Positions 13,442 to 26,137 of a DNA stretch of 64,000 bases are shown here, one piece after another. A program made the translations under genes and the position numbers. Origin of the DNA: Owenia fusiformis (Eukaryota; Annelida; Polychaeta; Sabellida; Oweniidae); contig CAIIXF020000012.1 in assembly GCA_903813345.2 (NCBI GenBank), positions 533,501-597,500 on the forward strand. The letters run 5' to 3'. Below the pieces are notes generated by a model. It was given only the letters and a program-made list of their open reading frames with translations. It did not search any database and was not told the origin of the DNA. Each line of letters begins with the position of its first letter. The stretch's first letter is position 1.

Positions 13442-14912
13442 AGTGTTCACATTTCAAGATTTCCTTTTATGTGACTCTATGGAGGAGTGAGGCAAAGTGT
13501 TCACATTTCAAGATTTCCCTTTTATGTGACTCTATGGAGGAGTGAGGCAAAGTGTTCACATTTCAAGATTTCCCTTTTATGTGACTCTATGGAGGAGGAG
13601 GCAAAGTGTTCACATTTCAAGATTTCCCTTTTATGTGACTCTATGGAGGAGGAGGCAAAGTGTTCACATTTCAAGATTTCCTTTTATGTGACTCTATGGA
13701 GGAGTGAGGCAAAGTGTTCACATTTCAAGATTTCCCTTTTATGTGACTCTATGGAGGAGTGAGGCAAAGTGTTCACATTTCAAGATTTCCCTTTTATGTG
13801 ACTCTATGGAGGAGTGAGGCAAAGTGTTCACATTTCAAGATTTCCCTTTTATGTGACTCTATGGAGGAGTGAGGCAAAGTGTTCACATTTCAAGATTTCC
13901 TTTTATGTGACTCTATGGAGGAGTGAGGCAAAGTGTTCACATTTCAAGATTTCCCTTTTATGTGACTCTATGGAGGAGTGAGGCAAAGTGTTCACATTTC
14001 AAGATTTCCCTTTTATGTGACTCTATGGAGTGAGGCAAAGTGTTCACATTTCAAGATTTCCTTTTATGTGACTCTATGGAGGAGTGAGGCAAAGTGTTCA
14101 CATTTCAAGATTTCCCTTTTATGTGACTCTATGGAGGAGTGAGGCAAAGTGTTCACATTTCAAGATTTCCCTTTTATGTGACTCTATGGAGGAGTGAGGC
14201 AAAGTGTTCACATTTCAAGATTTCCCTTTTATGTGACTCTATGGAGGAGTGAGGCAAAGTGTTCACATTTCAAGATTTCCTTTTATGTGACTCTATGGAG
14301 GAGTGAGGCAAAGTGTTCACATTTCAAGATTATCCTTTTATGTGACTCTATGGAGGAGTGAGGCAAAGTGTTCACATTTCAAGATTTCCCTTTTATGTGA
14401 CTCTATGGAGGAGTGAGGCAAAGTGTTCACATTTCAAGATTTCCTTTTATGTGACTCTATGGAGGAGTGAGGCAAAGTGTTCACATTTCAAGATTTCCCT
14501 TTTATGTGACTCTATGGAGGAGTGAGGCAAAGTGTTCACATTTCAAGATTTCCCTTTTATGTGACTCTATGGAGTGAGGCAAAGTGTTCACATTTCAAGA
14601 TTTCCCTTTTATGTGACTCTATGGAGGAGTGAGGCAAAGTGTTCACATTTCAAGATTTCCCTTTTATGTGACTCTATGGAGGAGTGAGGCAAAGTGTTCA
14701 CATTTCAAGATTTCCCTTTTATGTGGCTCTATGGAGGAGTGAGGCAAAGTGTTCACATTTCAAGATTTCCCTTTTATGTGACTCTATGGAGGAGTGAGGC
14801 AAAGTGTTCACATTTCAAGATTTCCCTTTTATGTGACTCTATGGAGGAGTGAGGCAAAGTGTTCACATTTCAAGATTTCCCTTTTATGTGACTCTATGGA
14901 GGAGGCAAAGTG
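13442..14912. repeat. 54-55 bp minisatellite, about 27 copies
   Basis: Units read GTGTTCACATTTCAAGATTT then CCCTTTTATGTGACTCTATG then GAGGAGTGAGGCAAA. Copies are very uniform and differ mainly by small indels (CCC/CC, GGAGGAGTGAGG/GGAGTGAGG/GGAGGAGG), which suggests recent expansion. The short open frame at 13487-13762 arises from this array. Confidence 0.97.
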
Positions 14913-16375
14913 TGTACATTGAGAGGTTAAAAGACTTTGATACTTTTGTATTTTGTAGTTAGTTTAAATCACTTTTAGTTGACTTTTGTTGATTGATTGA
15001 GATAAAGATAAACATGTTCAATTAATATATACTTTGATTATTAAATCAAAGATCGTCAAAGGTGTCAGGCTAGGATTAAATCAGTTAAAATGTATTATCC
15101 GGGGTATTCAGAATAATTCTACCAGATTACTAGTAATTCAGTTTTAAAATATTTTGCCTAATTCCAATTTGTCATATTTGGCTTAATCCTAAATAAGATT
15201 TCCAATTTCAAACTTTCAGATTTATGATGATTAAAGGATGAGTCTGGGAATGAGTCTGGGTGTCGACTTAGAAAATATTGAAAATTGTGATGTCTGAAAA
15301 CCAACTCAATCACACATATTATTAAACTTCAATATCTTATCCTTCTTCTGAGATTACAAAAATATCAATCTGTATCAAAATTGATGAAGAATATTGGCAT
15401 CAAAGACAGTGCATATGACTTTGTAAGAATTGAAAAAAATCAATGGCAAATATTAAATGAATTATTTATGCAAAAGGTTTGAAACATATCTTCCAAAACA
15501 TTGGTTACTTTCTTTGTATAGACATTGAATGGTATTTCTGGATAAGTGAATTGGTGTTTATCTGGGTAATCAAGGGATTATAGTCACTCAAAGTTACTGA
15601 GCATCCAGTTTTGAGACTTCAATTGTGTTGGTGATGTTACACATATTTCAGTCAAATTCATGCTAAGCACAACATTTTGGTTTCAATTCTATAATCTCTA
15701 TACTTCTGGTGATGAAGAGTCAGAATCAGTCAAAAAACCTAAACCGGAAAACTGTGCTCATTGTGAAAACTAAAAGTGAAGTAACTTTTTTCTGATATTT
15801 CTTACATCAAAAAGCAACCATCTTGTTCCCCCCTTCAAATTAAACTGGCGGGAAATTCAAAAATTTGAAAAATATTTAATTCTTAAATATATTTCAAAAA
15901 TATGATTTTCTTTTTAATTCTTCATGGGTCTTAAGTTATTTCTTCATTGTATGTCATACATGTTGCCATTGGTGTTTTTTCTATGATAATGACTATTTCT
16001 TTTTTGTGAAGATACTTAAGACTCTCAGCAGGGGGTTACTTATGCATCAAAACTCGTGAAAAAGTAAATATACTTATCAAATATAACTAGAACAGTAATA
16101 AAAACCATATTTCACATACATTTGACCGAGGGACCAAAAGGGCATATACCCGGACACATCCTTTGGAAATTATGTCTATGATTTTATCTTCAGTTCTATA
16201 TTCTAAAATATATTGAGAAAACCCCATTAAAAGTTAACTTTCAAGTGCCATTTCAGAATGCTAAAATCAATATTAAAAATTGAGTGTATTATTAGATATC
16301 ACTTTGCAATCATAAAAATGAAAAAAGGATATATACATGTATAATGTAAAAGACAAAATAATTTATCAATTATAC
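14913..16375. other. No gene seen
   Basis: AT-rich DNA with no long frame and no repeat structure that I could define. Confidence 0.5.
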
Positions 16376-16527
16376 AAGTGGGATGAGTTGTCTTTGGATG
16401 AGATGTTTTGGGATGAGTTGTCTTGGGGTGAGATGTCTTAGGATGAGTTGAGTTGTCAAGAAAGGGATGAGTTGTCTTGGGATGGGTTGTCATAGGAATG
16501 AGTTGTCTTGGGATGAGTTGTCTAGAA
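16376..16527. repeat. Short 16-bp-based tandem repeat (GATGAGTTGTCTTGGG)
   Basis: About nine degenerate copies of GGGATGAGTTGTCTT, including GAGATGT variants. The minus-strand frame (TTHPKTSHPK repeats) is a by-product. Confidence 0.85.
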
Positions 16528-17817
16528 ACCGATACAAGTAATCATTATGATTATACATGGACGTTCTGAATTTGCCCATACATTCTGATCAATTATTTGG
16601 TCAGGCCATTTGTTAAAATATGGCGAATACAGGCGGGGAACATGTTTCAAAGTGCAACATGATGCTTGTCCATATCACAGAGAGAAACGCAATTTAAAAG
16701 TATCTATTCCATGCAAATAAAACTGATATTCCATGACCCGATGTGCCCTTCCATTCCATATGTGAAGATTTCTCAATGCGAACGACGATATCACGTATAT
16801 TAGTGTGAAAAGTGCCTTTCAAAATGTTTCTAGGATCAAGCAGAGGTTTTGAAACGTTATCATATTGTTTGTTGTCTTCTCACTGTAATGAGCTGAATTT
16901 TGACTGAGTGTGAGTTCATTGCGAGTAAAAATATAACCCCATAATGTCAAAACATTGCAATGTAAGCCTGAAGTATGTTGGTCTATTTCAGCAGTGGCCA
17001 ACTCATGGAAATAGAAGACGGAGTTTTTGTTATGTATATTGTAAACTTTACATCTTGATACATACTATTACCTCTGCAAAACAGAGCCTCTAAGTGCGCT
17101 CCTTAGTAATTTTTAAATTACCTCCCCTGCGTTCCTAATACAAGGTTGGAAAGCTGAAAGTGTCAGCTTTAAGAATCTAACCTACATTCAAATTTTCGCT
17201 GAATGCAAAATTAGATATAAACCCTTTCGCAACCAAGTGGTAAAATTAAGAAATCAATTATGCTTCTCTATCAAAAGATAAAAGTCCATAACAACAAAGT
17301 TGTTGTCTAAGCAACACAACAGTGTTAACTTCGTGGTTATGTTTACACATTCTCTTTTAATTTACCACCAAAATATCCACCAGAACAATGCGAAGTTTCG
17401 TTTTACATCATATTTTTTCATATAAAACAAGAAAATGTACTTTGATTGCATAAAGGATATATTTGTGTCACCCTCTATGATCAAACGTGTGACTTTGTTT
17501 CTCTCCTCAGTTTATATTAGGAAAGGAGTGTGTTTGTATGTGAAAATGTATGGATTTAGAATGCCTATATGGACTGTTATCTACTTTTGCATCCAAAGGA
17601 GGTCTGACTCTTAAAACCTTACACTCTCCGCTTTCCAACGATGTATTGGAACCTGTGTACAGATAAGCTAATTTATTTGGCACTAATTTACACTACGTAT
17701 ACTATATATAACTTCCTCGTATCTGTAGCTAGGCAAATATTGTTTTTACTGAACTGTGACATGGATGAGAGTGGCTAGTAGTGTTCATGATGAATTATGT
17801 AACGCATATAAACATAA
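16528..17817. other. No gene seen
   Basis: AT-rich spacer, no recognisable protein or RNA feature. Confidence 0.5.
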
Positions 17818-18400
17818 CCCTACTATCACATCAAACTAGTTCTCATTACGTTCTCGAAAACGGGCTCCAACTGTGTACGAACGAACTGGACGTACTTAGA
17901 ACCGTTTGGGGTCTATTTACAAACTTCATCGAACGTACTCGAACGGGTAGGTCCTCTAGAACTTACAGCATGCTCATAATGTTCTCTTGGTCGTCACGTT
18001 CTACAATGAGAACGCGTGACAACCTACTAACGACGAGCTAGACGTACTACGAACGGAACCGTCGTACTTCAATCCTACTAGGGACGTTTTTACAACGAGT
18101 TGAACTGTCTGAGGACGTATTGAAAACGAGATAGAACTAATTGCAAACGGGTTAAAACTTATTAAGAACGTATTTATCAACGATATTTATCACACCAAGC
18201 AAGTTGCCACTGCGTTCTTCAAAACTGTTTTTAAACTGTGTGCGAACGGAATGTACGTATGTGAAGGCCCAAGTATTCTTGGCTACCCATCTATTCTGAT
18301 TCTTGCCGAAGTATACTGACCTGACCCAAGTATTCTGGGTTTACTTATTTTTTCGAATACACTCAATAGATGTCTGCGTTAGTTTTTTAATCATTTGTCA

Positions 18401-18517
18401 ATGGATTCCACGTATATTCAAAAGATGGGTCCTGAAATTAATTTGGAAACCACTCATGTTTTTATAAATGATATAAATGACTACCTCCGCTCGGTATGTA
18501 AAACATACTATCATTGA
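18401..18517 (+). pseudogene. Decayed short frame shared by both copies of the family
   Basis: The frame begins MDSTYIQKMGPEINLETTHV and stops after 38 codons. The second copy (44178) aligns residue by residue with mostly conservative differences (E/D, L/I, A/G, A/T, D/N), hinting that this was once translated. I recognise no domain. It may be the N-terminus of a lost transposase or a captured exon. Confidence 0.3.
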
Positions 18518-18846
18518 TTTAAGAAAAATAACAAGGGCAGAGGACCCTATTTTTGAATATGAGTGTTGTATCAAACATAAGGTAAAACGCAATGGTCGAT
18601 CTGGCGGAGGGCAGGGGCCCGACCCTCCCCCTTTGGAGGGCCCCAAAAAGTGAGGGCCAAAAAAACGTATAGGGCAAAAAACCTTCCCTCTCCACATAAA
18701 TTGAGCAATTAAGGTAACAACTCGGCATTCCTGAGCATGATTTATTTTAATTTTGAGCCTGTTTTTATAAACTGGGCTCAAATTTTCAGATTTAGGACCC
18801 CCTACTCTTGATTTTCAGATCCGCCCCTGGAACGTAAGTATTTTTT

Positions 18847-19674
18847 ACAGCCACTGTATATCTTCTGTGCGCTTTTTACTTTTTATGTAAATTTGGACCA
18901 AAGGATCTAGTGCACTTTCCATTATGATTTCCCCATGAACAAAATGAATCATTTTAGGTATAACATAAAAAACACAATGTCACATAATACTTTGGAAAAT
19001 ATCTAAGCATTTGGACTCACATGGGCTGAGGTTGAGGTCATTGAGTTCAGCAAGGGTGTATGTGTTTCATCGAGATGTTGATATCATCAGATTCCAATGA
19101 AGGTCATTGGTTTCTATTGATTTTCACAAAAATACTTAAAATACACTATGACCTGAATCGATTGCAAATTAAATAATTTCACAATATGACACAACTGGTA
19201 TATCACATCAGATGTGCAAATATAAAGTTTGCAATCGATTCAGGTGATACTTCAAATGAAAAGATTATACATTTTTTCATCATTTTTTCTTACAAAATGG
19301 CTATAGAAAAATGCTTCAAAAGCAACTTTTACACTTATGAAATGCCATATAACTTTGTAAATCCAAAGATTATACTGTTATGTTTCATTAATTCATAACA
19401 TATTTGGATAAGATGTAGGGATGTGTAGGATGCAAATGGATTTTGACAGACACAAAAATACTTCCTGATTTGGCATCTCTACCCCTGTACACTTTATAAT
19501 TGAATAGTGGCCCTAATAAGTGGCCCATTCATCAATACAGTGCTGAATATAGGTCAACAGGATACTAGTGTACATATAAATGTAATAATAAAAGCAGTAT
19601 ATTCATTTCGAAAATTCAGATGAATTTATTTTTGTTCATGGGGAGATCATAATGGATGGCGCACTAGATCCTTT
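18847..19674. mobile_element. 828-bp insertion present in copy 1, absent from copy 2
   Basis: In the homologous copy the sequence runs directly from a T run to ATTCGTGTAAAT (44582-44600). Here 828 bp lie between the same two points. Within it AAAGGATCTAGTGCAC (18900-18915) and GCGCACTAGATCCTTT (19659-19674) form inverted ends, with a further match CATTATGATTTCCCCATGAAC. The right 590 bp match the module at 11160-11745 and 28335-28905. A 3-bp TTT duplication is possible but cannot be told from the T run. Confidence 0.85.
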
Positions 19675-20943
19675 ATTCGTGTAAATAAACATGAGTGTAT
19701 TCCTGAAAACAAAAATCCAATAGTAATAAAATGATTTCCTCGTTACGATTTTATGACATCTTTGCTAGTGACAGTGACAGCAACATATTTTAACAAGGCA
19801 TTAACATGCAAAATGTTGTCCCTGGCATTTGTTACAGGCGCCGAACGCCAACCACAGAATGCCGTCCACAAAAAGTTAGAGACTATAACAATATGTCACC
19901 ACTTGTAGACTCCCACTCCTTGATGCGTATCAATTAAATCTTTAACCATAACATGCACCTATTCGCTGGCATTTAGCAAATACATATGTAATTCGTAAAC
20001 TTTCTAGGAGAAGTCGGCTGAGCTTGACAAAAACATCAATCCTGAGAAGGTCAGAGTCGACAAAAAATATTCAATTAGCGTTGAATTTATCAGATAAAAT
20101 ATGTTTGAATTTCAGTAAATGTAGCTACATGAATTTTCAATATTTAAATCTTGGTCACTATATCAGCCTGCTCAGCGCTCTTTATGTAGTTTATTTTCCC
20201 ATACACCCAATGAATTCATCTGTATCTATGTTAGAAGTCTCATATTAGTCTATAAACACAAACATGCCGAGATTAGAAGTAAGCTAATACTATAATCTAT
20301 ACTAGTACATTAACACTTCTAAAACATAGTTGAAAACATGTTTATGTCTGTTTAACAGATCAAGATTTTTTGCAACTGGAAACATGAGACACAAGATCTA
20401 AGGTCATGTGTAATATGAGAAACCTGTGCTGCAAAGCAAGACTGAGGAGGCTGATTGTACAAAGTTACAAACCACAATAAAAAACAAGACATCTATCGAG
20501 TGTATTTGAAAAAATTAGCAAACTCGGAATACTTGGGTCAGGTAAGAACACTTCGGCAAGAGTCAGAATAGTTGGGTAGCCAAGTATACTTGGGCTTCCA
20601 CATACGTAGCTACAACGTTCTACGGTCTGTTTACGAACTTCATGGACTTTCACGGACGGGGAATGTGATTTAGAATCGATTCAAAATTCGATGGCGACCA
20701 TACCGTTCTGTAATCAGGTCATGATGACCTTCTAGACCAAGGGACGCTATACGACCTTGCACACCGACGTGGTGCGACCTGAACGAACTGCGAATGATAT
20801 GGACGTATTGAAGACTGTAATTTATGAACGAAGTAGCTAATTATTTTAGACATATTTCCCGACCACAGCCAGATTGAGCCCGTTTTACGACGTTTTCGTA
20901 GGACTGGCAAGAACAGGTAAGAACTTGTTTGGTGTGATAGGGG

Positions 20944-21413
20944 GGTAAGCGTTAGTGGCATTTGTGTGAATGAAACGACATGTTTCGTGATAATGGTGCT
21001 TTCATAATGAAGCAACTCAACATAAAACATTTTAAGAATTCAAAGTTATAAAATAAGTAGTCAAATCGTATTTTACTCCATTTATTGCTCATACCACTAA
21101 AATAACCTTTGATTATTCATCAAGACAATTCGAACGTTCCATTTTATATTAAACATTTTGAAAATATTTCAATAAATGCAAAGCATCATTCTGTTAATGC
21201 TTTTAGGTTCATTCCCTTCCTCATCTGGTGCATGGATTATGTATCAAAGCAATGTCTAAACAATCTCAACGTTGCATATCAGGAGTTGTGCAGACACTTG
21301 GAGCATGAAAATGTTCTAATCATTACAAAGCTTTGTGCCAAACGGAAATTCTTTACACCCACACTTATTGTACAGCTCTTCATGAACACTGATGACCAAT
21401 AGCATCACCCCCC
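20944..21413. other. Loop region between inverted-repeat ends, no gene
   Basis: A 97-codon frame (21109-21402, ATT start) shows no recognised domain. The segment is bracketed by TATCACACC-type ends facing outward. Confidence 0.4.
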
Positions 21414-21740
21414 CCCTATCACACCAAACTAGTTCAGACTGTTCTGGTGTGATAGCTATTTTCGTTAATTCGTTCATAAGCAGTTTTTAATACGTTCATC
21501 TCGTTTACGTTTATTCCGTCTGCAGTACAAACGGACTAGATTGGGGTACTCACGGCTGCAATTTCATTGCAGAACGTGGACCACCAGAAACTTTTGAGCA
21601 TGCTCTACGTTCTGGAGGGCCTACTCGTTCAAAGTTTGTAAACAGATCCCAGACGGTTCTTAGTACGTCAAATCCGTTCGTGCACAGTTTAAGCCCGTTT
21701 TCGAGAACGTAGTGAGAACTAGTTTGGTGTGATAGTAGGG

Positions 21741-24300
21741 TTACATGCGTTATCAATAAAACGCTTACATGCTGTATCAATAAAAGCTAGGGCATATAAG
21801 CCATTGACATCGTATGCAAGGATGTATCCATCATTCACACCAATACCACTAATGCATGTAAGGATATATCGATGAGGCATATCACCATTGACATCGCATT
21901 CAAAGGTGTATCAACTATTCATACCAATGCCACTGACGCATGTAAGGGTATATCAATGAAAGCTAGGGCATATCAATCATTGACATCGTATGCAAGGATG
22001 TATCCACCATTCACACCAATACCACTAATGCATGTAAGGATATATCGATGAGGCATATCACCATTGACATCGCATGCAAGGGTGTATCAACTATTCACAC
22101 CAATGCCACTAACGCATGTAAGGGTATATCAATGAAAGCTAGGGCATATAAGCCATTGACATCGTATGCAAGGATGTATCCACCATTCACACCAATACCA
22201 CTAATGCATGTAAGGATATATCGATGAGGCATATCACCATTGACATCGCATGCAAAGGTGTATCAACTATTCACACCAATGCCACTAACGCATGTAAGGG
22301 TATATCAATGAAAGCTAGGGCATATAAGCCATTGACATCGTATGTAAGGATGTATCCACCATTCACACCAATACCACTAATGCATGTAAGGATATATCGA
22401 TGAGGCATATCACCATTGACATCGCATGCAAGGGTGTATCAACTATTCATACCAATGCCACTGACGCATGTAAGGGTATATCAATGAAAGCTAGGGCATA
22501 TCAATCATTGACATCGTATGCAAGGATGTATCCACCATTCACACCAATACCACTAATGCATGTAAGGATATATCGATGAGGCATATCACCATTGACATCG
22601 CATGCAAGGGTGTATCAACTATTCATACCAATGCCACTGACGCATGTAAGGGTATATCAATGAAAGCTAGGGCATATCAATCATTGACATCGTATGCAAG
22701 GATGTATCAACTATTCATACCAATGCCACTGACGCATGTAAGGGTATATCAATGAAAGCTAGGGCATATCAATCATTGACATCGTATGCAAGGATGTATC
22801 CACCATTCACACCAATACCACTAATGCATGTAAGGATATATCGATGAGGCATATCACCATTGACATCGCATGCAAGGGTGTATCAACTATTCATACCAAT
22901 GCCACTGACGCATGTAAGGGTATATCAATGAAAGCTAGGGCATATCAATCATTGACATCGTATGCAAGGATGTATCAACTATTCATACCAATGCCACTGA
23001 CGCATGTAAGGGTATATCAATGAAAGCTAGGGCATATCAATCATTGACATCGTATGCAAGGATGTATCCACCATTTACACAAATACCACTAATGCATGTA
23101 AGGATATATCGATGAGGCATATCACCATTGACATCGCATTCAAAGGTGTATCAACTATTCATACCAATGCCACTGACGCATGTAAGGGTATATCAATGAA
23201 AGCTAGGGCATATCAATCATTGACATCGTATGCAAGGATGTATCAACTATTCATACCAATGCCACTGACGCATGTAAGGGTATATCAATGAAAGCTAGGG
23301 CATATCAATCATTGACATCGTATGCAAGGATGTATCAACTATTCATACCAATGCCACTGACGCATGTAAGGGTATATCAATGAAAGCTAGGGCATATCAA
23401 TCATTGACATCGTATGCAAGGATGTATCAACTATTCATACCAATGCCACTGACGCATGTAAGGGTATATCAATGAAAGCTAGGGCATATCAATCATTGAC
23501 ATCGTATGCAAGGATGTATCCACCATTTACACCAATACCACTAATGCATGTAAGGATATATCGATGAGGCATATCACCATTGACATCGCATTCAAAGGTG
23601 TATCAACTATTCATACCAATGCCACTGACGCATGTAAGGGTATATCAATGAAAGCTAGGGCATATCAATCATTGATATCGTATGCAAGGATGTATCCACC
23701 ATTCACACCAATACCACTAATGCATGTAAGGATATATCGATGAGGCATATCACCATTGACATCGCATTCAAAGGTGTATCAACTATTCATACCAATGCCA
23801 CTGACGCATGTAAGGGTATATCAATGAAAGCTAGGGCATATCAATCATTGATATCGTATGCAAGGATGTATCCACCATTCACACCAATACCACTAATGCA
23901 TGTAAGGATATATCGATGAGGCATATCACCATTGACATCGCATTCAAAGGTGTATCAACTATTCATACCAATGCCACTGACGCATGTAAGGGTATATCAA
24001 TGAAAGCTAGGGCATATCAATCATTGACATCGTATGCAAGGATGTATCCACCATTCACACCAATACCACTAATGCATGTAAGGATATATCGATGAGGCAT
24101 ATCACCATTGACATCGCATTCAAAGGTGTATCAACTATTCACACCAATGCCACTTACGGATGCAAGGGTGTTTTAATAAACGCAAGGGAACATCAACCGT
24201 AGACACCAATGCCTCCAATGTATTCAAGGGTGCATCAATCATACACACCAATTTCACCGATACATACAAGGGTGTATCAATCATTTAAACCAATCAATAA
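21741..24300. repeat. 176-bp dimeric satellite array
   Basis: The repeat unit is a dimer of related 86- and 90-bp monomers. One has GTATGCAAGGATGTATCCAC and GATATATCGATGA. The other has GCATGCAAGGGTGTATCAAC and GGTATATCAATGAAAGCTAG. Spacing is exactly 176 bp for early units (21961, 22137, 22313). Several later units are single hybrid monomers that switch from the first type to the second after AAGGATGTATC, as expected from unequal crossing over. The right edge (after 24150) fades into divergent monomers. The array directly abuts the transposon end at 21740. Confidence 0.95.
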
Positions 24301-25043
24301 TGTACAATGTTTATATTGACAAGTATCAAGAGAGAAAAACTAAATCTTAAATCGACCCGTACTTAATCAAAACTGTCAAGAAATAATCCTACTCAAGAAA
24401 TAAGTCTTTGAACGATCGCCAAGAGATCGAAAACCCGAGATTAACACTAAGAGCAGATCCACTAAATTCAGTTGATTTCATTATCTAAAGTCGAGATCTC
24501 TATTTGTTTTTATATGCATTACATGTTTAATGCAACACCAAAGACGTTGAGCTGAGTTACGTAGGACTCTCAAACTGAGAATCTTACTCAAGTTTAACGG
24601 TTCCTGAAAACGTAGTTTGTGTTTAAGAAAGTACAGTCTCTAGTAATATAGTCGTTATTTATATATATAATATTATATAGTCCTTGCATAGTTCTTATGC
24701 ATAGTGCTAATTGAGGACACTATGGGCCCGGTTACTTCAGCTGAACGAAAGGGGAACAATTATTATACCTTGCTTGGATTAATTAAATAATTAACAATAA
24801 CTATTTTTCTTTGCGCTACATCCCAATTATGTAGAATGTATGCGAGAGGAGGGATATTGATGGCTATTGACCTTAATTCAATGAACGTCGGGTTACATTT
24901 TATTATGAATGATTGTACTCTTAAACGAGTTATTTAGCTTTTTCCAACTTGATATACTATTGCCTTACTTATTTCAATTCTACCCTAAACTTCATTCAAT
25001 ATATGGGGATATTCTGAATTTACAAATATGTGGATATATTTCA
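24301..25043. other. No gene seen
   Basis: AT-rich spacer with no recognisable coding or repeat content beyond a TATATAATATTATATAG tract near 24660. Confidence 0.5.
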
Positions 25044-25270
25044 CCAGGGATCAACTGGAGATGAAGACGCGATGTCTTCGTTTCAGCATTTTTGTTTTCT
25101 CGATTTAATCACCTTTATCCTTCAACTTAATATTTAGCCTGTGTATGTAGTTCATAGGTTCCGGTTTCGAAGTATGGTTATACCTACGACATACAGTAAT
25201 TGTTGGATAATTACATAACTATTCCTTCGCTAAGGAGACGAAGTCAGTTTCTCAGGGAAAGAAGAAAGTA

Positions 25271-25896
25271 CAGGGTGGGCCAAAAAACGCCACCTTTTTT
25301 CAAAATGCTATAACTTTTTTAATTTCGATCCAATATTATAATTTCCATACCAAATGAAACTTGAAGATGCCATTAAGCCATGCATTATGAATTGTAGACT
25401 TATACTTGAATAAAATATGTCACCAGCGTCTCACTTAAACATGTGGTGCGCCATTAGAAATGAACAGAATTTGCATAATGTACCTAAACTGATACGGCCT
25501 GATGACCACCGAGCTAATAGTCCTGATGTAAACCCCAGGGAGTATAGGGTACGGGAAGGTCTCCAGGAGATGGTGTATAGGTACCCAATCTCAAAACTTG
25601 CTCAACTAAAGCTGGCAATTAAGACAAGTTGAAAGAAACTTAGTCAACATTTCATTGATACCGCTAAATCAGTATATCAGTATGGCGACTAAGATTAAGA
25701 AGGCTATCATCAAAGAGTGTGGCGGACCAATTGAACTCCTCTTTTAGATCAAATACAATCCAGGTTGAGGGACTTGTTACATTATTTTATTACTTAGGAC
25801 CCTTGGCACTATATAACTGCAAAATTTGGTGTATGTAGGTTGGACATGAAAAGGTTATAGTGTCTTGAAAAAAAGTGGCGTTTTTGGCCCACCCTG
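25271..25896 (+). mobile_element. Internally deleted mariner-like element
   Basis: Ends CAGGGTGGGCCAAAAAACGC and GCGTTTTTGGCCCACCCTG are inverted repeats flanked by TA on both sides, the Tc1/mariner hallmark. At 626 bp it is about half the usual 1.3 kb and keeps only a transposase C-terminal remnant. A solo right end of the same family lies at about 51737-51762. Confidence 0.92.
25417..25740 (+). pseudogene. Mariner/Tc1 transposase C-terminal remnant
   Basis: The frame 25417-25632 (71 codons) contains NSPDVNPREYRVREGLQEMV. This matches the family pattern SPDxNPxDYxxWGxLQ around the third catalytic aspartate of DDE/D transposases (D at residue 37 of the frame). It is followed by VYRYPISKLAQLKLAI, the usual helix after it. 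After the stop at 25630-25632 the same frame reads KKLSQHFIDTAKSVYQYGD, the expected C-terminal tail. The DNA-binding N-terminus and first two catalytic aspartates are missing, and the conserved WG is replaced by RE. A functional enzyme is ruled out. Confidence 0.85.
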
Positions 25897-26137
25897 TATA
25901 TTTCAATGATATCTAAATGTACTAAGTTAATATCGAAACAATTACTTTATCTATTTCTGAGATGTAATCATATTTCAAAACCAGAACCTACGCACTTCAT
26001 CCCGGTCAAATATTAGTTGAAATTTGAGGGATAAAGGTGACAAAATGGAGAAAACAAAAATTCTTACAAAATTCTTCTACCGGAAGTTTGGACATGCTGA
26101 AAGTTCATCATGTCTTCGTTTCCAGTTGATCCCCAGT

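Larger units (their letters stand above)
18256..20606 (+). mobile_element. Nested element, 'GGCCCAAGTATTCTTGG' family, copy 1
   Basis: Terminal inverted repeats of about 110 bp: 18264-18375 (CCCAAGTATTCTTGGCTACC, TTGCCGAAGTATACTGACC) pairs with about 20493-20598. CGTATGTG and CACATACG close the element, with TA outside both ends. A second copy lies at 44033-52858. This copy carries an 828-bp insert that the other lacks (18847-19674). Coding potential is limited to a short decayed frame near the left end. It sits inside the larger 17818-21740 element and so inserted later. Confidence 0.85.
17818..21740. mobile_element. Large inverted-repeat element family with nested insertions
   Basis: The left end CCCTACTATCACATCAAACT and right end AGTTTGGTGTGATAGTAGGG face each other. 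Similarity continues inward for well over 150 bp (GTTCTCGAAAACGGGCT, GAACCGTTTGGGGTCT and TACAAACTT each have inverted partners near 21610-21720). The terminal core TATCACACCAAAC also occurs inside, near 18190, ending near 20940, and near 21416. The block is therefore two or more related elements or a multi-armed foldback. The flanks (ATAA before, TTAC after) resemble a degraded TTAA duplication, but that is weak. No transposase was recognised. Confidence 0.75.
25044..26137. mobile_element. Foldback element with a mariner in its loop
   Basis: The left arm (from GGGATCAACTGGAGATGAAG at 25048) and right arm (ending CTTCGTTTCCAGTTGATCCC near 26132) are inverted repeats. Pairing continues inward through TTGTTTTCTC/GAGAAAACAA, CACCTTTATCC/GGATAAAGGTG and AGGTTCCGGTTT/AAACCAGAACCT, giving arms of roughly 150-170 bp. 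The loop is almost entirely the mariner-like element at 25271-25896. An open frame across the right arm (26024-26290) is therefore not treated as a gene. Confidence 0.8.

Noticed and set aside
18398-18781. 127-codon minus-strand frame
   Set aside because: It lies within a transposon copy, crosses a GC-rich noncoding segment, and is not conserved in the second copy.
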